This document shows, in pieces, positions 17,503 through 25,853 of a stretch of DNA of 64,000 bases. This DNA is from Roseateles_B flavus. Its GTDB lineage: Bacteria; Pseudomonadota; Gammaproteobacteria; Burkholderiales; Burkholderiaceae_C. The notes below the pieces were generated by a model. That model had not been told where the DNA came from. It did not search any database and worked only from the letters and a program-made list of their open reading frames with translations. Position 1 is the stretch's first letter. Each line of letters starts with the position of its first letter. The translations under genes were made by a program, and so were the position numbers. The stretch spans positions 1 through 64,000 of the forward strand of contig NZ_JBDPZC010000005.1 of assembly GCF_039872765.1 (NCBI RefSeq), in the 5' to 3' direction.

Positions 17503-18585
17503 TCAGAGCTTCTGAGCCTGCATGAAGTCGTCGAAGCCGGCTTCGGCGAAGCGGAACCACAGGTTCTGGTCGCGCCGGAAGGCGGCCAGATCCTCGTAGA
17601 CCTTCTTCCAGTTCGGGTTCTTGGCCGACAGCTCGCTGTAGATGGCCATGGATTCCTTGAAGGCCAGGTCCATCACGTCGCGCGGGAACTTGAACAGCTT
17701 GGTCCCCGAACCCACCAGGCTCTTGAGGGCCTGCGGGTTCTTGGCGTCGTACTTGGCCTGCATGTCGATGTGGGCCTGGGCGGCCGCGCATTCGACGATG
17801 GCCTTGTACTCGGCGCTCAGGCCGTCATAGGCCTTGGTGTTGATGTAGAAGTCCAGCTGCGGGCCGCCTTCCCACCAGCCGGGGTAGTAGTAGTTGGGAG
17901 CGACCTTGTTGAAGCCCAGTTTCTGGTCGTCGTAGGGACCGACCCACTCGGCGGCGTCGATGGTGCCCTTTTCCAGCGCCGAATAGATTTCACCGCCCGG
18001 GATGTTCTGCGGCACGCCGCCCATGCGCTCCAGCACGCGGCCGGCAAAGCCACCGATGCGCATCTTCATGCCCTTGATGTCGGCCACGGACTTGATTTCC
18101 TTGCGATACCACCCGCCCATCTGCGCACCGGTATTGCCGCCCAGGAAGTTGATGATGTTGTAGTTGCGATAGAACTCGCGCATCAGCTTCAGGCCATTGC
18201 CCTCCACCATCCAGGCGGACATCTGGCGGCTGTTCAGGCCGAAGGGAATGGCGCAACCCAGGGCGAAGGTTTCATCCTTGCCGAAGAAATAGTAGGGCGC
18301 CGTGTGCGCCATCTCCACGGTACCGTTCTGCACGCCATCCACCACGCCGAAGGGAGGCATCAGCTCGCCGCCGGCGTGCACGGAGACCTGGAACTTGCCG
18401 CCCGTCATCTCCGAAACCTTCTTCGCGAAGACATCGGCAGCGCCAAAAATGGTGTCCAGGGACTTGGGGAAACTGGAAGCCAGACGCCAGCGGATATTCG
18501 CTTGCGCATGCACGATGGCCGGTGCCGAAGCGGCTGCCAGAACACCTGCCAGGCCAGCCTGCTTCACGAAGGAACGACGTTCCAT
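17503..18585 (-). CDS. TRAP transporter periplasmic binding protein (DctP/TakP type)
   Basis: 360 aa. The N terminus MERRSFVKQAG matches the Tat export motif RRxFxK and is followed by a hydrophobic stretch ending VHAQA. The mature protein has the DctP-family pattern (WRLASSFPKSLDTIFGAADVFAKKV, MKMRIGGFAGRVLERMGG, AAEWVGPYDDQKLGF) closest to the alpha-keto-acid-binding TakP group. The membrane subunits (DctQ, DctM) are not adjacent, so it is an orphan here. The ribosome site AGGAG lies in one arm of a 9-bp inverted repeat, annotated separately. Either terminator-bounded or monocistronic. Confidence 0.9.
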   Translation of the reverse strand: MERRSFVKQAGLAGVLAAASAPAIVHAQANIRWRLASSFPKSLDTIFGAADVFAKKVSEMTGGKFQVSVHAGGELMPPFGVVDGVQNGTVEMAHTAPYYFFGKDETFALGCAIPFGLNSRQMSAWMVEGNGLKLMREFYRNYNIINFLGGNTGAQMGGWYRKEIKSVADIKGMKMRIGGFAGRVLERMGGVPQNIPGGEIYSALEKGTIDAAEWVGPYDDQKLGFNKVAPNYYYPGWWEGGPQLDFYINTKAYDGLSAEYKAIVECAAAQAHIDMQAKYDAKNPQALKSLVGSGTKLFKFPRDVMDLAFKESMAIYSELSAKNPNWKKVYEDLAAFRRDQNLWFRFAEAGFDDFMQAQKL

Positions 18586-18591
18586 ACACGA

Positions 18592-18648
18592 CTCCTAGAA
18601 AAGTGGTCAAACGCGGGGGAAATCCCAGGTTGAAAATGATTCTAGGAG
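18592..18648 (-). promoter_or_regulatory. inverted repeat covering the ribosome site of the TRAP binding-protein gene
   Basis: On the transcript, CTCCTAGAA (18648-18640) is followed 39 bases later by its exact complement TTCTAGGAG (18600-18592). The second arm contains the AGGAG Shine-Dalgarno six bases before the ATG. Pairing would hide the ribosome site, so translation could depend on an alternative fold, a protein or a small RNA. Confidence 0.5.
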
Positions 18649-18784
18649 TGCCCCTCCTGGGTGCTGACAGGTACAAACCCGTGAAACGCCGCACGATTTC
18701 GTGCGTCACGCGCCCAGTCTGAAAACTGGCTGAAACGAGGCTTTCACGAAACTGATTTCCGCCCCTTTTCTGCCTCATGCCGGC

Positions 18785-18812
18785 AGAAAAAAGGCCCGCA
18801 CGCGGCGGGCCT
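18785..18812 (-). terminator. intrinsic terminator of pmbA
   Basis: On the minus strand an 8-bp stem (AGGCCCGC / GCGGGCCT, loop 5) is followed directly by TTTTTTCTGCC, 24 bases after the pmbA stop. Confidence 0.88.
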
Positions 18813-18835
18813 CTGTTCGCAGCCGGCGGCGCGGC

Positions 18836-20245
18836 TCAGGCGCCCGCGAGCTTCATGCGGGAGACCAGGATGGAACCCACCGACTTGCTGCCCAGCGTGT
18901 AGACGTCGTTGCCGATGCCGATGATGTCCTGGAACATCTGGCGCACATTGCCGGCGATGGTCACCTCATGGACGGGGAAGGCGATCTCGCCGTTCTCCAC
19001 CCAGTAGCCGCTGGCGCCGCGGGAATAGTCGCCGGTGACGTAGTTGACGCCCTGCCCCATCAGCTCGGTCACGAACAGGCCGCGGCCCAGGCGGCGAAGC
19101 ATGGTGGGGAGGTCATCCCCCGGGGCCGTGTTGCGGCTGCTCATGCGCAGATTGTGCGAGCCGCCCGCATGGCCCGTGGTGCGCAGGCCCAGCTTGCGGG
19201 CCGAGTAGGTCGACAGGAAATAGCCCTGCAGCACGCCGGCCTCGACCACGGTGCGCGGACGGGTGATCACGCCCTCGTCGTCGAAGGGCGTGCTGCCCTT
19301 GCCCTTGGGCTCGTGCGGGTCCTCCTGCACGTCGATGTGCGGGGCCAGCACGGGCGTGCCGAGGCTGTCCAGCAGGAAGCTGGCCTTGCGGTACAGGGCG
19401 CCGCCGCTGGTGGCCTGCACCAGGGCGCCCAGCAGGCCGGCCGCCACGGTCGATTCAAACAACACCGGGACCTCGGCCGTCTTGACGCGCCGGGCCTTGA
19501 GACGGGACAGCGCCCGCTCTGCGGCGTAGCGGCCGATGGCCTCGGGCGAGGCCAGGTCCTGGGCCGCGCGCATGGAGCTGTACCAGGCGTCACGCTGCAT
19601 GCCGGCGCCACGGCCCGCGATGGGCGCCACCGACAGGGTGTGCCGCGAGCTCGCATAGCCGCCCATGAAGCCCCGCGTATTGCCGGCGATGAAGTGCGAC
19701 TGCTGGGCAGACACTGCCGCGCCTTCTGAATTCGTGATGCGCGGATCGGTGGCGAAGCAGGCCGCCTCGCAGCGCAGGGCCAGTTGTGCGGCAGCTTCGG
19801 CGTCCAAGTCCCAGGGATGGAAGAGGTCCAGCTCCGGGCGCTGGCTGGCGTCCAGGGCCAGGTCTTGCTCGTCGGGCAGGCCGGCGAAGGCGTCCTCGGC
19901 CGTGAAGCGGGCGATGTCGAAGGCGGCGCGGACGGTGTCCTTCAGGGCCTGCGGAGAGAAGTCGGAAGTGCTGGCATTGCCGCGACGCTGCCCCAGGTAG
20001 ACCGAGATGCCCAGCGTCTTGTCCCGGTTGCGCTCGACGTTCTCCAGCTCGCCCCGCCGCACCGAGACCGAGAGGCCACAGCCTTCGGAGACTTCGGCGC
20101 CGGCATCGCTGGCACCCAGGCGGCGCGCCTCGTTCAGGGCATCCTCCACCAGCTGGCGGAACTGGTCCTGGCTGTAGGCAAAGCCGTGGACGGCATGAGC
20201 GCTCGAAGCGGGGTTCTCGGTGGTCGTGGCGATGGTGTTGGACAT
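18836..20245 (-). CDS. pmbA: metalloprotease PmbA (TldE)
   Basis: 469 aa TldD/TldE-family protein. Members form a TldD-TldE heterodimeric zinc protease acting on unfolded peptides and on microcin or CcdA-type substrates; the TldE subunit lacks the catalytic metal site. Conserved regions include GASDAGAEVSEGCGLSVSVRRGE, the SGGALYRKASFLLD strand and YFLSTYSARKLGLRTTGHAGG. The frame runs upstream, but the ATG at 20245 (MSNTIATTTENP) fits family length. tldD is not in the window. Confidence 0.93.
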   Translation of the reverse strand: MSNTIATTTENPASSAHAVHGFAYSQDQFRQLVEDALNEARRLGASDAGAEVSEGCGLSVSVRRGELENVERNRDKTLGISVYLGQRRGNASTSDFSPQALKDTVRAAFDIARFTAEDAFAGLPDEQDLALDASQRPELDLFHPWDLDAEAAAQLALRCEAACFATDPRITNSEGAAVSAQQSHFIAGNTRGFMGGYASSRHTLSVAPIAGRGAGMQRDAWYSSMRAAQDLASPEAIGRYAAERALSRLKARRVKTAEVPVLFESTVAAGLLGALVQATSGGALYRKASFLLDSLGTPVLAPHIDVQEDPHEPKGKGSTPFDDEGVITRPRTVVEAGVLQGYFLSTYSARKLGLRTTGHAGGSHNLRMSSRNTAPGDDLPTMLRRLGRGLFVTELMGQGVNYVTGDYSRGASGYWVENGEIAFPVHEVTIAGNVRQMFQDIIGIGNDVYTLGSKSVGSILVSRMKLAGA

Positions 20246-20365
20246 GGGCTGGAAAAGTGTCTGACCGACAGGCGGCCGGGGTGGGCGACTATCATACGAG
20301 GCTTGGCGACCCGCCGCCTGCAGCACGCAGGCCACCGGCAAACGCCCCTGCCGTATCGAGCACCC

Positions 20366-20944
20366 ATGCACCATTCCTACGACGACACCGGCGCTGACGA
20401 CGACTTCAGCCGCCCCAGCAAGAGCCAGCTCAAGCGCGACATGCACGACCTGCAGTCCCTGGGCGAGGACCTGCTGACCCTGCCCGCCAGCCGCCTGGAG
20501 CCGCTGAACCTGCCCGAGATCCTGCTGGACGCCATCAAGGCGGCCAAGAAGATCACCAATTTCGAGGGGCGTCGCCGGCAGATGCAGTACATCGGCAAGC
20601 TGATGCGCAAGATCGACGCCGAGCCCGTGCGCCAGGCCGTGGCCGACTTCAAGCTGGGCCGCGCCCAGGACAGCCTCACCCTGCACGAGAGCGAAGCCTG
20701 GCGCGAGCGCCTGCTCGCCCAGGACGAGGCGCTCCAGGACTTCATCGGCCAGCATCCGGGCGTGGACGTGCAGCAGCTGCGCAGCCTCGTGCGCGCCGCG
20801 CGCAAGGACGCCTCCGTGGCCCCCGAGCAGCGCAGCGGGCGCGCCTTCCGCGAGCTCTTCCAGTTCATCAAGGCCGAGGCCAAGCGCGTGGCGCAGGAGG
20901 CATCGGCGGAAGGCCTCGATGGCGATGGCGATGGCGATGAGTGA
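20366..20944 (+). CDS. darP: ribosome-biogenesis factor DarP/YjgA (DUF615)
   Basis: 192 aa, DUF615. Highly conserved stretches include SKSQLKRDMHDLQSLGEDL, INEAKKITNFEGRRRQMQYIGKLMR-like residues (seen as AIKAAKKITNFEGRRRQMQY) and FRELFQFIK. In E. coli this protein associates with late 50S particles. Divergent from pmbA, the common arrangement. Its last codons are an Asp-Gly run from a GATGGC repeat that also forms the start of mogA. Confidence 0.93.
   Translation: MHHSYDDTGADDDFSRPSKSQLKRDMHDLQSLGEDLLTLPASRLEPLNLPEILLDAIKAAKKITNFEGRRRQMQYIGKLMRKIDAEPVRQAVADFKLGRAQDSLTLHESEAWRERLLAQDEALQDFIGQHPGVDVQQLRSLVRAARKDASVAPEQRSGRAFRELFQFIKAEAKRVAQEASAEGLDGDGDGDE
20918..20939. repeat. GATGGC hexamer repeat in the darP/mogA overlap
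   Basis: Three exact GATGGC units and a partial fourth. In the darP frame they code Gly-Asp repeats at the C terminus; in the mogA frame each unit supplies an in-frame ATG (20919, 20925, 20931, 20937). Gain or loss of a unit would lengthen both proteins without a frameshift. Confidence 0.85.
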
Positions 20945-21554
20945 GCCCGCCGCATCCTCGGGATTCGAGCCGGTCCGCATCGGCATCGTCTCCATCTCGG
21001 ACCGCGCCTCCACCGGCGTCTACGAGGACAAGGGCCTGCCCGCGCTGAAGGACTGGCTGGCCCAGGCCCTGCACAACCCGCTGCATTTCGAGGCGCGCCT
21101 GATCCCCGACGAGCGCCCGCTGATCGCTGCCACCCTGCGCGAACTGGTGGACGAAGCCCGCTGTGACCTGGTGCTGACCACCGGCGGCACCGGCCCCGCC
21201 CCGCGCGACGTGACACCGGAGGCCACACTGGATGTGGCCGATCGCGAGATGCCCGGCTTCGGCGAGCAGATGCGCCAGATCTCCCTGCGCTTCGTGCCCA
21301 CGGCCATCCTCTCGCGCCAGACGGCGGTGATCCGCGGCAAGGCGCTCGTCTTGAACCTGCCGGGCCAGCCCAAGAGCATTGCCGAGACCCTCGAGGGCCT
21401 GAAGTCGCCCACGGGCGAGGTGCTGGTCAGCGGCATCTTTGCCGCCATCCCCTACTGCATCGACCTCATCGGCGGCCCTTACCTGGAAACGCGCGAGGAC
21501 CGCGTCAAGACCTTCAGGCCGAAGAACGCCGTGCGCGTACGACCCGAGGCCTGA
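20937..21554 (+). CDS. mogA: molybdopterin adenylyltransferase MogA
   Basis: 205 aa MoCF-biosynthesis enzyme that adenylylates molybdopterin before molybdenum insertion. The family motif TTGGTGPAPRDVTPEAT is present, with RIGIVSISDRAS at the N terminus and LVLNLPGQPKSIAETLEGL. Four ATGs in the hexamer repeat are possible starts; 20937 (MSEPAASSG) is the last, the earliest adds Met-Ala repeats. The gene overlaps darP by at least eight bases. Confidence 0.92.
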   Translation: MSEPAASSGFEPVRIGIVSISDRASTGVYEDKGLPALKDWLAQALHNPLHFEARLIPDERPLIAATLRELVDEARCDLVLTTGGTGPAPRDVTPEATLDVADREMPGFGEQMRQISLRFVPTAILSRQTAVIRGKALVLNLPGQPKSIAETLEGLKSPTGEVLVSGIFAAIPYCIDLIGGPYLETREDRVKTFRPKNAVRVRPEA

Positions 21555-21569
21555 GCACCGCCTGCATGG

Positions 21570-21597
21570 CAAAAAGGGCGCCGCGTGGCGCCCTTTG
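21570..21597. terminator. bidirectional intrinsic terminator between mogA and cysE
   Basis: A perfect 10-bp stem AAAGGGCGCC / GGCGCCCTTT with loop GCGT. On the minus strand it is followed by TTTTTGCC (strong, for cysE); on the plus strand by TTTG (weaker, for mogA). The genes converge on it. Confidence 0.88.
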
Positions 21598-21615
21598 TCA
21601 TGGCTGCGCCGAGGC

Positions 21616-22383
21616 CTACTTGACCAGGCGGCTCAGCGATGCGGCGTCAAAGCACTCGTCCTGCTGCGCATCCTGCGGCACGCAGTCGCTGCGCTGGGTC
21701 TCGGAGAGCTTGGCGATGGCCTGCCACAGCAGAGCGATCTGGTGCTCGTGGCCGGCGGCGTTGTCGATCAGCCCTTTCATGGCCATCGCCACCGGATCGT
21801 CGCCCTGCGTGACGCCGTAGGCCGAGAAGCCCATGCGTGCCGCCGCGGCCTCGCGCTGGGCCTCCGCCTGGGCCTCGATGATGCGGGCCGGGTTGCCGAC
21901 GGCCGTCGCCCCCGCGGGCACAGGCTTTGTCACCACTGCGCCTGAGCCGATGCGCGCGCCGGCGCCCACGGTGAAGCCGCCCAGCACGCAGGCATTGGCC
22001 CCCACGATGACGCCCGGCTCCAGCGTCGGGTGCCGCTTGGCGCCCTTCACCAGAGAGGTGCCGCCCAGGGTCACGCCCTGGTAGATGGTGCACCCCTCGC
22101 CAATCTCGGCCATCTCGCCGATCACGATGCCCATGCCGTGGTCGATGAAGACGCGCCGGGCGATGGTGGCGCCAGGATGGATTTCGATGCCGGTCAGGAA
22201 ACGCGACAGGTGCGAGATGAAACGCCCCAGCCACTTGAAGCCGTGGGTCCAGCACCAGTGGGCCCGGCGGTGCAGCACCAGCGCATGCAGGCCGGGATAA
22301 CAGGTCAGCACCTCCCAGCTGCTGCGCGCGGCGGGGTCGCGCTCGAGGATCAGCTGGATGTCTTCACGCAGGCGCTTGAACAT
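21616..22383 (-). CDS. cysE: serine O-acetyltransferase
   Basis: 255 aa, first enzyme of cysteine synthesis from serine and acetyl-CoA. The left-handed beta-helix hexapeptides are clear (IEIHPGATIARRVFIDHGMGIVIGE, GVTLGGTSLVKGAKRHPTL, GVIVGANACVLGGFTVGAGARIGSGAVV). His in FIDHGMG is the catalytic base. The C terminus is about 50 residues longer than in short CysE forms and ends in an acidic, Gln-rich tail. ATG at 22383 (MFKRLREDIQLIL). Confidence 0.94.
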   Translation of the reverse strand: MFKRLREDIQLILERDPAARSSWEVLTCYPGLHALVLHRRAHWCWTHGFKWLGRFISHLSRFLTGIEIHPGATIARRVFIDHGMGIVIGEMAEIGEGCTIYQGVTLGGTSLVKGAKRHPTLEPGVIVGANACVLGGFTVGAGARIGSGAVVTKPVPAGATAVGNPARIIEAQAEAQREAAAARMGFSAYGVTQGDDPVAMAMKGLIDNAAGHEHQIALLWQAIAKLSETQRSDCVPQDAQQDECFDAASLSRLVK

Positions 22384-22466
22384 GGTGGCGGTGCCGGGGG
22401 GTCGTGAACAAGGGAGCGCCAGTGTAGCGGCGGGGGTTGCCAGCCGGGGCCATGGGGAGATTGGTG

Positions 22467-23228
22467 TCAGTCCTCGGCGGCCTCGTCCCTGGGGGTGCCT
22501 GGCGTGTGAAGGCGCAGCATGCTGCGGGCCATGCCGCGCAGGATGTGCACCTCTTCCTGCGTCAGCTGGGCGCGGTTGAAGAGCTGGTTCAGGCGCGGCA
22601 TCAGCTTCTTGGGCGCGGCGGGGTCCAGGTAGCCGATGTGCTCCAGCGCCTCCTGCAGATGGCCCAGCAGGCCCTGCACCGCGCGGCCATCGGCCAGCAG
22701 GGGATCCGCCGTGCGGGCCGCCACCTCGAAGCCGCCCAGGGCCTGGCGCCATTCATAGGCCAGCAGCTGCACGGCCTGGGACAGGTTCAGCGAGCCATAG
22801 TCCGGATGCGTGGGAATGGAGAGCACCGCATGGCAGCGGTAGACATCCTCATTGCTCATGCCGTAGCGCTCGGAGCCAAAGACCAGGCCCAGCGTGTGAC
22901 CCGAGATCGCCAGCTCCGCGAACAGCGGCCGGGGCGCCGAGGTCGGCGGGCCGAAATCCCGCGGCGTCATGGCGGTGGCGCAGGCGAAGGTCACGCCGTC
23001 CAGCGCCTCCTCCAGCGTCTGCACGATGCGGGCGCGGGCGAGGATGTCCGCCGCGCCGCTGGCCATGGCGATGGTGTCCTCCTGGCAGAGCACGTCGGCA
23101 AAACGAGGGCGCACCAGCACCAGCTCGGAGAAGCCCATGACCTTCATGGCCCGTGCAGCGGCACCCACGTTGCCGGGGTGGCTGGTCTGAATCAGGACAA
23201 ATCGTGTGGATTCCACGCTGGCGGGCAT
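22467..23228 (-). CDS. trmJ: tRNA (cytidine/uridine-2'-O-)-methyltransferase TrmJ
   Basis: 253 aa SPOUT-family enzyme methylating position 32 of tRNA. Motifs: motif 1 TSHPGNVGAAARAMKVMGF, LVFGSERYGMSNEDV, and the C-terminal knot PDYGSLNLSQAVQLLAYE with SAM-binding leucine-rich loop. Upstream of cysE on the same strand, 83 bp apart, and divergent from suhB. Confidence 0.93.
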   Translation of the reverse strand: MPASVESTRFVLIQTSHPGNVGAAARAMKVMGFSELVLVRPRFADVLCQEDTIAMASGAADILARARIVQTLEEALDGVTFACATAMTPRDFGPPTSAPRPLFAELAISGHTLGLVFGSERYGMSNEDVYRCHAVLSIPTHPDYGSLNLSQAVQLLAYEWRQALGGFEVAARTADPLLADGRAVQGLLGHLQEALEHIGYLDPAAPKKLMPRLNQLFNRAQLTQEEVHILRGMARSMLRLHTPGTPRDEAAED

Positions 23229-23364
23229 GAGCTTCTCGGCTAAAATGGTCGATTATCCGCGCCGTGGATGCCGTGTGCCGACTGTCGAAGGTCTGGCGTG
23301 CGCCCATGCAAGCGCTCCGCTCTTTTCCTTCGCCAGTCCACCTCTTTCGTTTGCAGGGTCACGC

Positions 23365-24342
23365 ATGACGCAAGCTTCACTCCATCCCATGCTCAACGTC
23401 GCCATCAAGGCGGCCCGTGCAGCGGGATCCATCATCAACCGCGCCTCCCTGGACCTCGACATCCTCAAGATCAACAGCAAGTCGCCCAATGACTTCGTGA
23501 CGGAGGTGGACCAGGCCGCCGAGCAGCTCATCATCGAGACCCTGCTGCAGGCCTATCCCGAGCACGGCATCCTGGCCGAAGAATCGGGCCGTGAGCACGG
23601 CAACAAGAATTCCGAATTCCAGTGGATCATCGACCCGCTCGATGGCACCACCAACTTTATCCACGGCTTCCCCGTCTACGCGGTGTCCATCGCCCTGGCC
23701 CACCGCAATGTGGTCCAGCAGGCCGTGGTCTATGACCCGACCCGCAACGACCTCTTCTACGCCACCAAGGGCCGCGGCGCCTACCTGAACGACCGCCGCC
23801 TGCGCGTGTCGCGCCGCACCCGCATGAGCGACGCCCTGATCGGCACCGGCTTCCCCTTCCGCCGCGGTGACAACTTCAAGCGCTACCTGAAGATGTTCGA
23901 GGCCGTGATGCAGGAATGCGCCGGCCTGCGCCGCCCGGGCGCCGCGGCCCTGGACCTCTGCTACGTGGCCGCCGGCTACTACGACGCCTTCTTCGAAACC
24001 GGCCTGAACCCCTGGGACGTGGCCGCAGGCTCCCTGATCATTGCTGAGGCCGGTGGCCTGGTGGGCAACTTCACCGGCGAGGCCGACTTCCTGCACCAGC
24101 GCGAGATCGTCGCCGGCAATCCCCGCATCTACGGCCAGTTGGTCCAGATCCTGGCGCCCTACACCCGCGTGATCACGCAGGAAGCACTGGACGAAGACGC
24201 CAGCAAGTCCGCCGGCAAGGCCTCCGGCGCGGACGCCAGCGGCGAAGTGGCCAAGAAGGTTGCTGCCGCTCCGGCCGAGCGCAAGCGCGGCCCGGTGCGC
24301 ATCAAGAAGACCGACAAGAGCAGCGACGACGCGCCGATCTGA
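23365..24342 (+). CDS. suhB: inositol-1-monophosphatase SuhB
   Basis: Mg-dependent phosphatase and, in E. coli, a transcription-antitermination cofactor for rRNA operons. 325 aa. Metal sites: FVTEVDQAAEQ, LAEESGRE, WIIDPLDGTTNF and GLNPWDVAAGSLI. The ATG at 23365 aligns with the family start (HPMLNVAIKAARAAG, as in E. coli SuhB). About 60 C-terminal residues extend past the usual end and are rich in Ala, Lys and Asp. A -10-like TAAAAT lies at 23241-23246. Confidence 0.94.
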   Translation: MTQASLHPMLNVAIKAARAAGSIINRASLDLDILKINSKSPNDFVTEVDQAAEQLIIETLLQAYPEHGILAEESGREHGNKNSEFQWIIDPLDGTTNFIHGFPVYAVSIALAHRNVVQQAVVYDPTRNDLFYATKGRGAYLNDRRLRVSRRTRMSDALIGTGFPFRRGDNFKRYLKMFEAVMQECAGLRRPGAAALDLCYVAAGYYDAFFETGLNPWDVAAGSLIIAEAGGLVGNFTGEADFLHQREIVAGNPRIYGQLVQILAPYTRVITQEALDEDASKSAGKASGADASGEVAKKVAAAPAERKRGPVRIKKTDKSSDDAPI

Positions 24343-24375
24343 TCACCGCGGCGGCCCCCGCCGCCCTCAGGATTG

Positions 24376-24410
24376 AAAGCGCCCCCGATGGCTCATCGGG
24401 GGCGCTTTTT
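24376..24410 (+). terminator. strong intrinsic terminator of suhB
   Basis: A perfect 15-bp stem (AAAGCGCCCCCGATG / CATCGGGGGCGCTTT, loop GCT) ending in TTTTT on the plus strand. It touches the stop of the convergent nucleotidyltransferase gene and can work for both. Confidence 0.92.
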
Positions 24411-25093
24411 CATATCCAGGTGCTGCCCACCATGGCCGCCTGGGCAGCATGGTCAGGCGGCCCGGCAAGCTCACGCTCCCGCAGACGCTGCAGGTCCTCC
24501 ACGGTGTCCACGCTTTCCAGCACGCCGGGGTCCGGCACCTCAATGCCCACCGCCGGGTAGCGCGCCACCAGGCGGCGCGCGCCTTCGTCGCCCTGCAGGC
24601 CGACCAGGTCCGAGTACAGCTCGGCCGAGAAGGCCAGGGGCTGGCCACTGCGCCCCCGGTGCTGGGCAAAGGCCACGGCCTGCTCGCCCAGGCCCTCGGC
24701 CACGGCACGCAAGGTAGCGGGGCTGACGCTGGGCATGTCACCCGGCAGCAGCACCCAGCCGGGCGCATCACCAGTGGCGGAGACACCCGCCGCAATGCTG
24801 TGCCCCATGCCGACAGGCAAGACCTGACCCTGCACGCCGCGCTCGGGCAGCACCACCAGCTGATCCAGCCGCTGGACCAGGCTCTGAACCTGCTCCTGCA
24901 TGGCTTGCGTCGTGACGATCACCCATGGCAGGCCCGCGGCCCGCACCTGGGCAACGGTACGCTGCAGCACCGTTTCCCCGGCCTTCAGCTCTTGATGGAG
25001 CTTGTGGCCGGGGCCTTTGAAACGGCAGCCCTGGCCCGCGGCCAGCACGACGACAACAGGCCGTCGTTCATCCATTCGAATCACCTTTTTCAT
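24410..25093 (-). CDS. MobA-like/MocA-type NTP transferase
   Basis: 227 aa nucleotidyltransferase of the MobA-like NTP-transferase fold. The N-terminal loop VVVLAAGQGCRFKGPGHK corresponds to LAAGxGxRxG...K, and LLPGDMPSV is the metal-binding Asp motif. Relatives cytidylylate or guanylylate molybdenum cofactor, usually for xanthine-dehydrogenase-type enzymes. Two starts are plausible: ATG 25093 (with AGGCGG) and ATG 25075 (with AAAAAGGTGA). mogA at 20937 fits a molybdenum-cofactor theme, though not in the same operon. Confidence 0.82.
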   Translation of the reverse strand: MKKVIRMDERRPVVVVLAAGQGCRFKGPGHKLHQELKAGETVLQRTVAQVRAAGLPWVIVTTQAMQEQVQSLVQRLDQLVVLPERGVQGQVLPVGMGHSIAAGVSATGDAPGWVLLPGDMPSVSPATLRAVAEGLGEQAVAFAQHRGRSGQPLAFSAELYSDLVGLQGDEGARRLVARYPAVGIEVPDPGVLESVDTVEDLQRLRERELAGPPDHAAQAAMVGSTWI

Positions 25094-25199
25094 CTCGCCG
25101 CCTGTTTAGCGACTGTTGCCCTGCAGCATGCCTGCTGCCCCATGGCCGCCCCATAGGGGGCTTCACTTAAGGAGTTCCCGCCTGAGTGATACTCCCGGT

Positions 25200-25835
25200 A
25201 TGAACAAGCTTTCCGATCTGCGCAAGAGCTACGAGCTGGCCGAGCTGGACGAGTCCCAGGCCTCCAGCGAGCCCCTGATCCAGTTCCGCCAGTGGCTCGA
25301 TGAAGCCCTGAAAGCCGAGCTGCCCGAGCCCAATGCCATGACCCTGGCCACTGTGGGCGAGGACGGTCGCCCGTCCACCCGCATCGTGCTGATCAAGGGC
25401 CTCGATCAGCGCGGCATCGTCTGGTACACCAACTACGACAGCCGCAAGGGCCGTGAGCTCGCCATCCATCCCTTCGCGGCCCTGCAGTTCCACTGGGTGG
25501 AGCTGGAGCGCGTGGTGCGCATCGAGGGCCGGGTCGAGAAGGTCAGCGCCGAGGAATCGGACGCCTATTTCCACTCGCGCCCCCTGGACTCCCGCCTGGG
25601 AGCCTGGGCCTCCCCGCAAAGCCAGGTGATCAGCTCCCGAGCGGTGCTGGTGGCCAACGCCGCCAAGGCCGCCGCGATGCACGGGCTGAGCCCCAGCCGC
25701 CCCCCGCATTGGGGGGGCTACCGCCTGGTGCCCGAGCGTTGGGAGTTCTGGCAGGGCCGCAAGTCCCGTCTGCATGACCGCATCACCTACAAGCAGGAGG
25801 GGCAGGCCTGGATCAAGGAGCGCCTCGCGCCCTGA
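25200..25835 (+). CDS. pdxH: pyridoxamine/pyridoxine 5'-phosphate oxidase
   Basis: FMN enzyme giving pyridoxal 5'-phosphate, 211 aa. Conserved pieces: EPNAMTLATVGEDGRPSTRIVLIKG, GIVWYTNYDSRKGRELA, HSRPLDSRLGAWASPQSQ and the C-terminal WEFWQGRKSRLHDR. The ATG at 25200 gives the normal length. Divergent from the NTP transferase and convergent with the TonB receptor. Confidence 0.96.
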   Translation: MNKLSDLRKSYELAELDESQASSEPLIQFRQWLDEALKAELPEPNAMTLATVGEDGRPSTRIVLIKGLDQRGIVWYTNYDSRKGRELAIHPFAALQFHWVELERVVRIEGRVEKVSAEESDAYFHSRPLDSRLGAWASPQSQVISSRAVLVANAAKAAAMHGLSPSRPPHWGGYRLVPERWEFWQGRKSRLHDRITYKQEGQAWIKERLAP

Positions 25836-25853
25836 GATCCCGGCCGGTCTTGC

